Source: an uncultured Collinsella sp.
Lineage (GTDB): Bacteria; Actinomycetota; Coriobacteriia; Coriobacteriales; Coriobacteriaceae
Direction: 5' to 3'
Length of the DNA stretch: 7,300 nt
NCBI GenBank assembly: GCA_900545165.1
Contig: UQYA01000088.1
Span: 1 to 7,300, forward strand
How positions within the stretch are numbered: the stretch's first letter is position 1; each line of letters begins with the position of its first letter. This document shows, in pieces, positions 5,755 through 7,300 of this stretch. The notes beneath the pieces were generated by a model. It searched no databases. It was not told the origin of the DNA and saw only the letters and a list, made by a program, of their open reading frames with translations. The translations under genes were made by a program, and so were the position numbers.

Positions 5755-5788
5755 GGTTAGCCATGGCAAACGGTTAGCCTTGGTGAAC
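5755..5788 (+). promoter_or_regulatory. Two abutting 17-bp operator-like repeats upstream of feoAB, probable metalloregulator site
   Basis: GGTTAGCCATGGCAAAC (5755-5771) and GGTTAGCCTTGGTGAAC (5772-5788) match at 14 of 17 positions and abut without a gap. The first is a near-perfect dyad, GTTAGCCATGGCAAAC with one mismatched pair; the second keeps only the outer and inner symmetric bases. GGTTAGCC also resembles the half site of DtxR/IdeR-type iron boxes, which read about TTAGGTTAGSCTAACC. The position just downstream of the promoter fits iron-dependent repression. Assignment to DtxR or another regulator is inference. Confidence 0.6.
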
Positions 5789-5797
5789 ATAAATACA

Positions 5798-5812
5798 ACG
5801 CCCTGTGGGCGT
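5798..5812 (+). other. Small GC hairpin directly before the feoAB ribosome site
   Basis: ACGCCC (5798-5803) and GGGCGT (5807-5812) form a perfect 6-bp stem with a 3-nt loop, ending one base before the GGGGGAGG ribosome site. It may keep the site accessible or modulate initiation. A functional role is not shown. Confidence 0.4.
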
Positions 5813-5830
5813 CGGGGGAGGAACACGGAC

Positions 5831-7300
5831 GTGAAGCTCGATACACTCGAGATTGGAAAGGACGCCGTTGTCGCATCGGTGGCATCGGACGATCAGGCAC
5901 TCCGACAGCATATTTTGGACATGGGTCTAACGCCGGGCACCGAAGTCACCATGATGAAGTACGCCCCCATGGGCGATCCGCTCGAGATCCGCCTGCGTGG
6001 CTACGAGTTGACACTGCGCAAGGACGATGCCGCTCGCATCGAGCTCGTGGGTATTCACGACACCGATACGGGTCCGCGCGCTAACGCCGCAATCGGCACG
6101 ACGGAGCATCCGGCCCTGGGCGAGGGGACGTATTCGCCCCGTGCGGCAAAGACGGCCGTGCCCGAGGGCGCGCCGCTGCACTTTGCCCTCGCCGGCAACC
6201 AAAACTGCGGCAAGACCACGTTATTCAACCAGCTGACGGGCTCCAACCAGCACGTCGGTAACTTTCCCGGCGTGACGGTCGACCGCAAAGATGGCACCAT
6301 CCGTAACCATCCCGAGGCGAGCGTTACCGACCTGCCTGGCATTTACTCCCTGTCGCCGTACACAGGCGAAGAGGTCGTGAGCCGTCAGTTCATCCTCGAC
6401 GAGCGTCCGGACGCCATCATCGACATCATTGACGCTACCAACATCGAGCGTAATCTGTACCTGACACTGCAGCTCATGGAGCTCGACCGTCCTATGGTCA
6501 TCGCGCTCAACATGATGGACGAGGTGACCGCCAACGGCGGCGCCGTGGACGTCAACCTGCTCGAGAGTCTGTTGGGCGTGCCCGTTGTTCCCATTAGTGC
6601 TGCCCGCAACGAGGGTATCGGCGAGTTGGTGGATCATGCCTTGCACGTGGCGCGGTTCCGCGAGCGCCCCGGTCGCCTGGACTTTTGCGCGCCCGACGGT
6701 CCGGACGGCGGTGCGCTGCATCGCTGCATCCACGGTATTGCTAACCTGATCGAGGACCATGCCGTGACGGCGCACATCCCGGTGCGCTTTGCGGCGACCA
6801 AGCTGGTCGAGGGCGATGAGCTGGTAACCGAGGCGCTTCACCTGGATCGCAACGAGCTCGACGCCATCGAGCACATCATTACCCAGATGGAGGGCGAGGC
6901 TGGCACCGACCGCCTGTCCGCGTTGGCCGATATGCGCTTTAGCTTTATCGGCGATGTGTGCGGGCGCTGCGTCGTCAAGCCGCACGAAAGTCGCGAACAC
7001 GTGCGCTCTGTCAAAATCGACCGCATTCTGACGGGTCGCTATACGGCCATTCCGGCGTTTCTGCTGATCATGGGCCTCGTCTTTTGGCTGACGTTTGGCG
7101 TGATCGGCGCGGCGTTGCAGGGACTCATGGAGGACGGTATCGCTGCCATCATCGCCTCGGCCGATGCGGGCCTCAAGGCGTTCGGTACCAACGACGTGGT
7201 GCGCTCGCTGGCTGTCGACGGCGTGCTTACGGGCGTGGGCAGTGTGCTGACCTTCCTGCCGATTATCGTCGTGCTCTTTTTGTTCCTCTCCATTCTGGAA
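5831..7300 (+). CDS. feoB: Fused FeoA-FeoB ferrous iron transporter, C-terminus cut by window edge
   Basis: The first 490 residues are visible and the frame is open at the right edge. Residues about 1-76 are a FeoA (SH3-like) domain: LRQHILDMGLTPGTEVTMM, then LEIRLRGYELTLRKDDA. After a linker, a FeoB G domain carries G1 GNQNCGKT (122-129), G2 Thr149 in FPGVTV, G3 DLPG (167-170), G4 NMMD (227-230) and G5 SAA (256-258). A helical region follows to about 400. Membrane segments begin at about 407-429, and the core motif GVGSVLTFLP (468-477) leads a second one. FeoB imports Fe(II) across the cytoplasmic membrane in a GTP-dependent way, and FeoA is its small partner, usually a separate gene. Full FeoB proteins are about 650-800 aa, so several membrane helices lie outside. 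The start is GTG, with GGAGG 9 nt upstream. Tandem operator-like repeats at 5755-5788 suggest iron control. Confidence 0.96.
   Translation, partial: MKLDTLEIGKDAVVASVASDDQALRQHILDMGLTPGTEVTMMKYAPMGDPLEIRLRGYELTLRKDDAARIELVGIHDTDTGPRANAAIGTTEHPALGEGTYSPRAAKTAVPEGAPLHFALAGNQNCGKTTLFNQLTGSNQHVGNFPGVTVDRKDGTIRNHPEASVTDLPGIYSLSPYTGEEVVSRQFILDERPDAIIDIIDATNIERNLYLTLQLMELDRPMVIALNMMDEVTANGGAVDVNLLESLLGVPVVPISAARNEGIGELVDHALHVARFRERPGRLDFCAPDGPDGGALHRCIHGIANLIEDHAVTAHIPVRFAATKLVEGDELVTEALHLDRNELDAIEHIITQMEGEAGTDRLSALADMRFSFIGDVCGRCVVKPHESREHVRSVKIDRILTGRYTAIPAFLLIMGLVFWLTFGVIGAALQGLMEDGIAAIIASADAGLKAFGTNDVVRSLAVDGVLTGVGSVLTFLPIIVVLFLFLSILE

Noticed and set aside
6221..7000. 259-aa minus-strand open frame
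   Set aside because: It is antisense to the feoB G domain and helical region and is a shadow of a strongly supported gene.

Overview
The window looks like a chromosomal segment of a high-GC Gram-positive gut anaerobe, most plausibly a Coriobacteriia member such as Collinsella. This is inferred from the GC-rich coding style, GTG starts with strong Shine-Dalgarno sequences, the bacterial-type AsnRS, a stand-alone glucose-type PTS EIIA and a fused FeoA-FeoB. No taxonomic marker was searched. Six protein genes are visible and two are cut by the window edges. No tRNA, rRNA, insertion sequence or CRISPR array was seen.

Left part, all on the minus strand (read from right to left): a glucose-type PTS EIIA gene (3651-4214) with its own promoter and terminator; asnS (2066-3469) with an extended -10 promoter and a very strong terminator; a WYL-domain transcriptional regulator (1019-1807); and a lipoprotein substrate-binding protein of the ABC_sub_bind/TrpX type (858 to beyond the left edge). 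The regions upstream of the regulator and of the binding protein share a GCTGTTG(T)AAAA motif. This makes local control of the transporter by the WYL protein a testable idea.

Middle: a 243-bp divergent intergenic region (4215-4457) separates the EIIA gene from a plus-strand alpha/beta hydrolase (4458-5357). It holds candidate promoters for both genes, an inverted repeat in the EIIA leader and a 10-bp palindrome.

Right: the 473 bp between the hydrolase and the iron transporter (5358-5830) contain no credible gene but are highly structured. They hold a 22-bp-arm inverted repeat, then a head-to-tail array of hairpin units with an exact 62-bp period (three clear units plus a degenerate half unit), then a promoter and two abutting 17-bp operator-like repeats. 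After these, feoAB (5831 to beyond the right edge) encodes a ferrous-iron transporter with FeoA fused to the N-terminus of FeoB. The hairpin array and the tandem operator are the least ordinary parts of the window. The genes themselves are mostly housekeeping or transport genes, and I see no clearly new multi-gene system.
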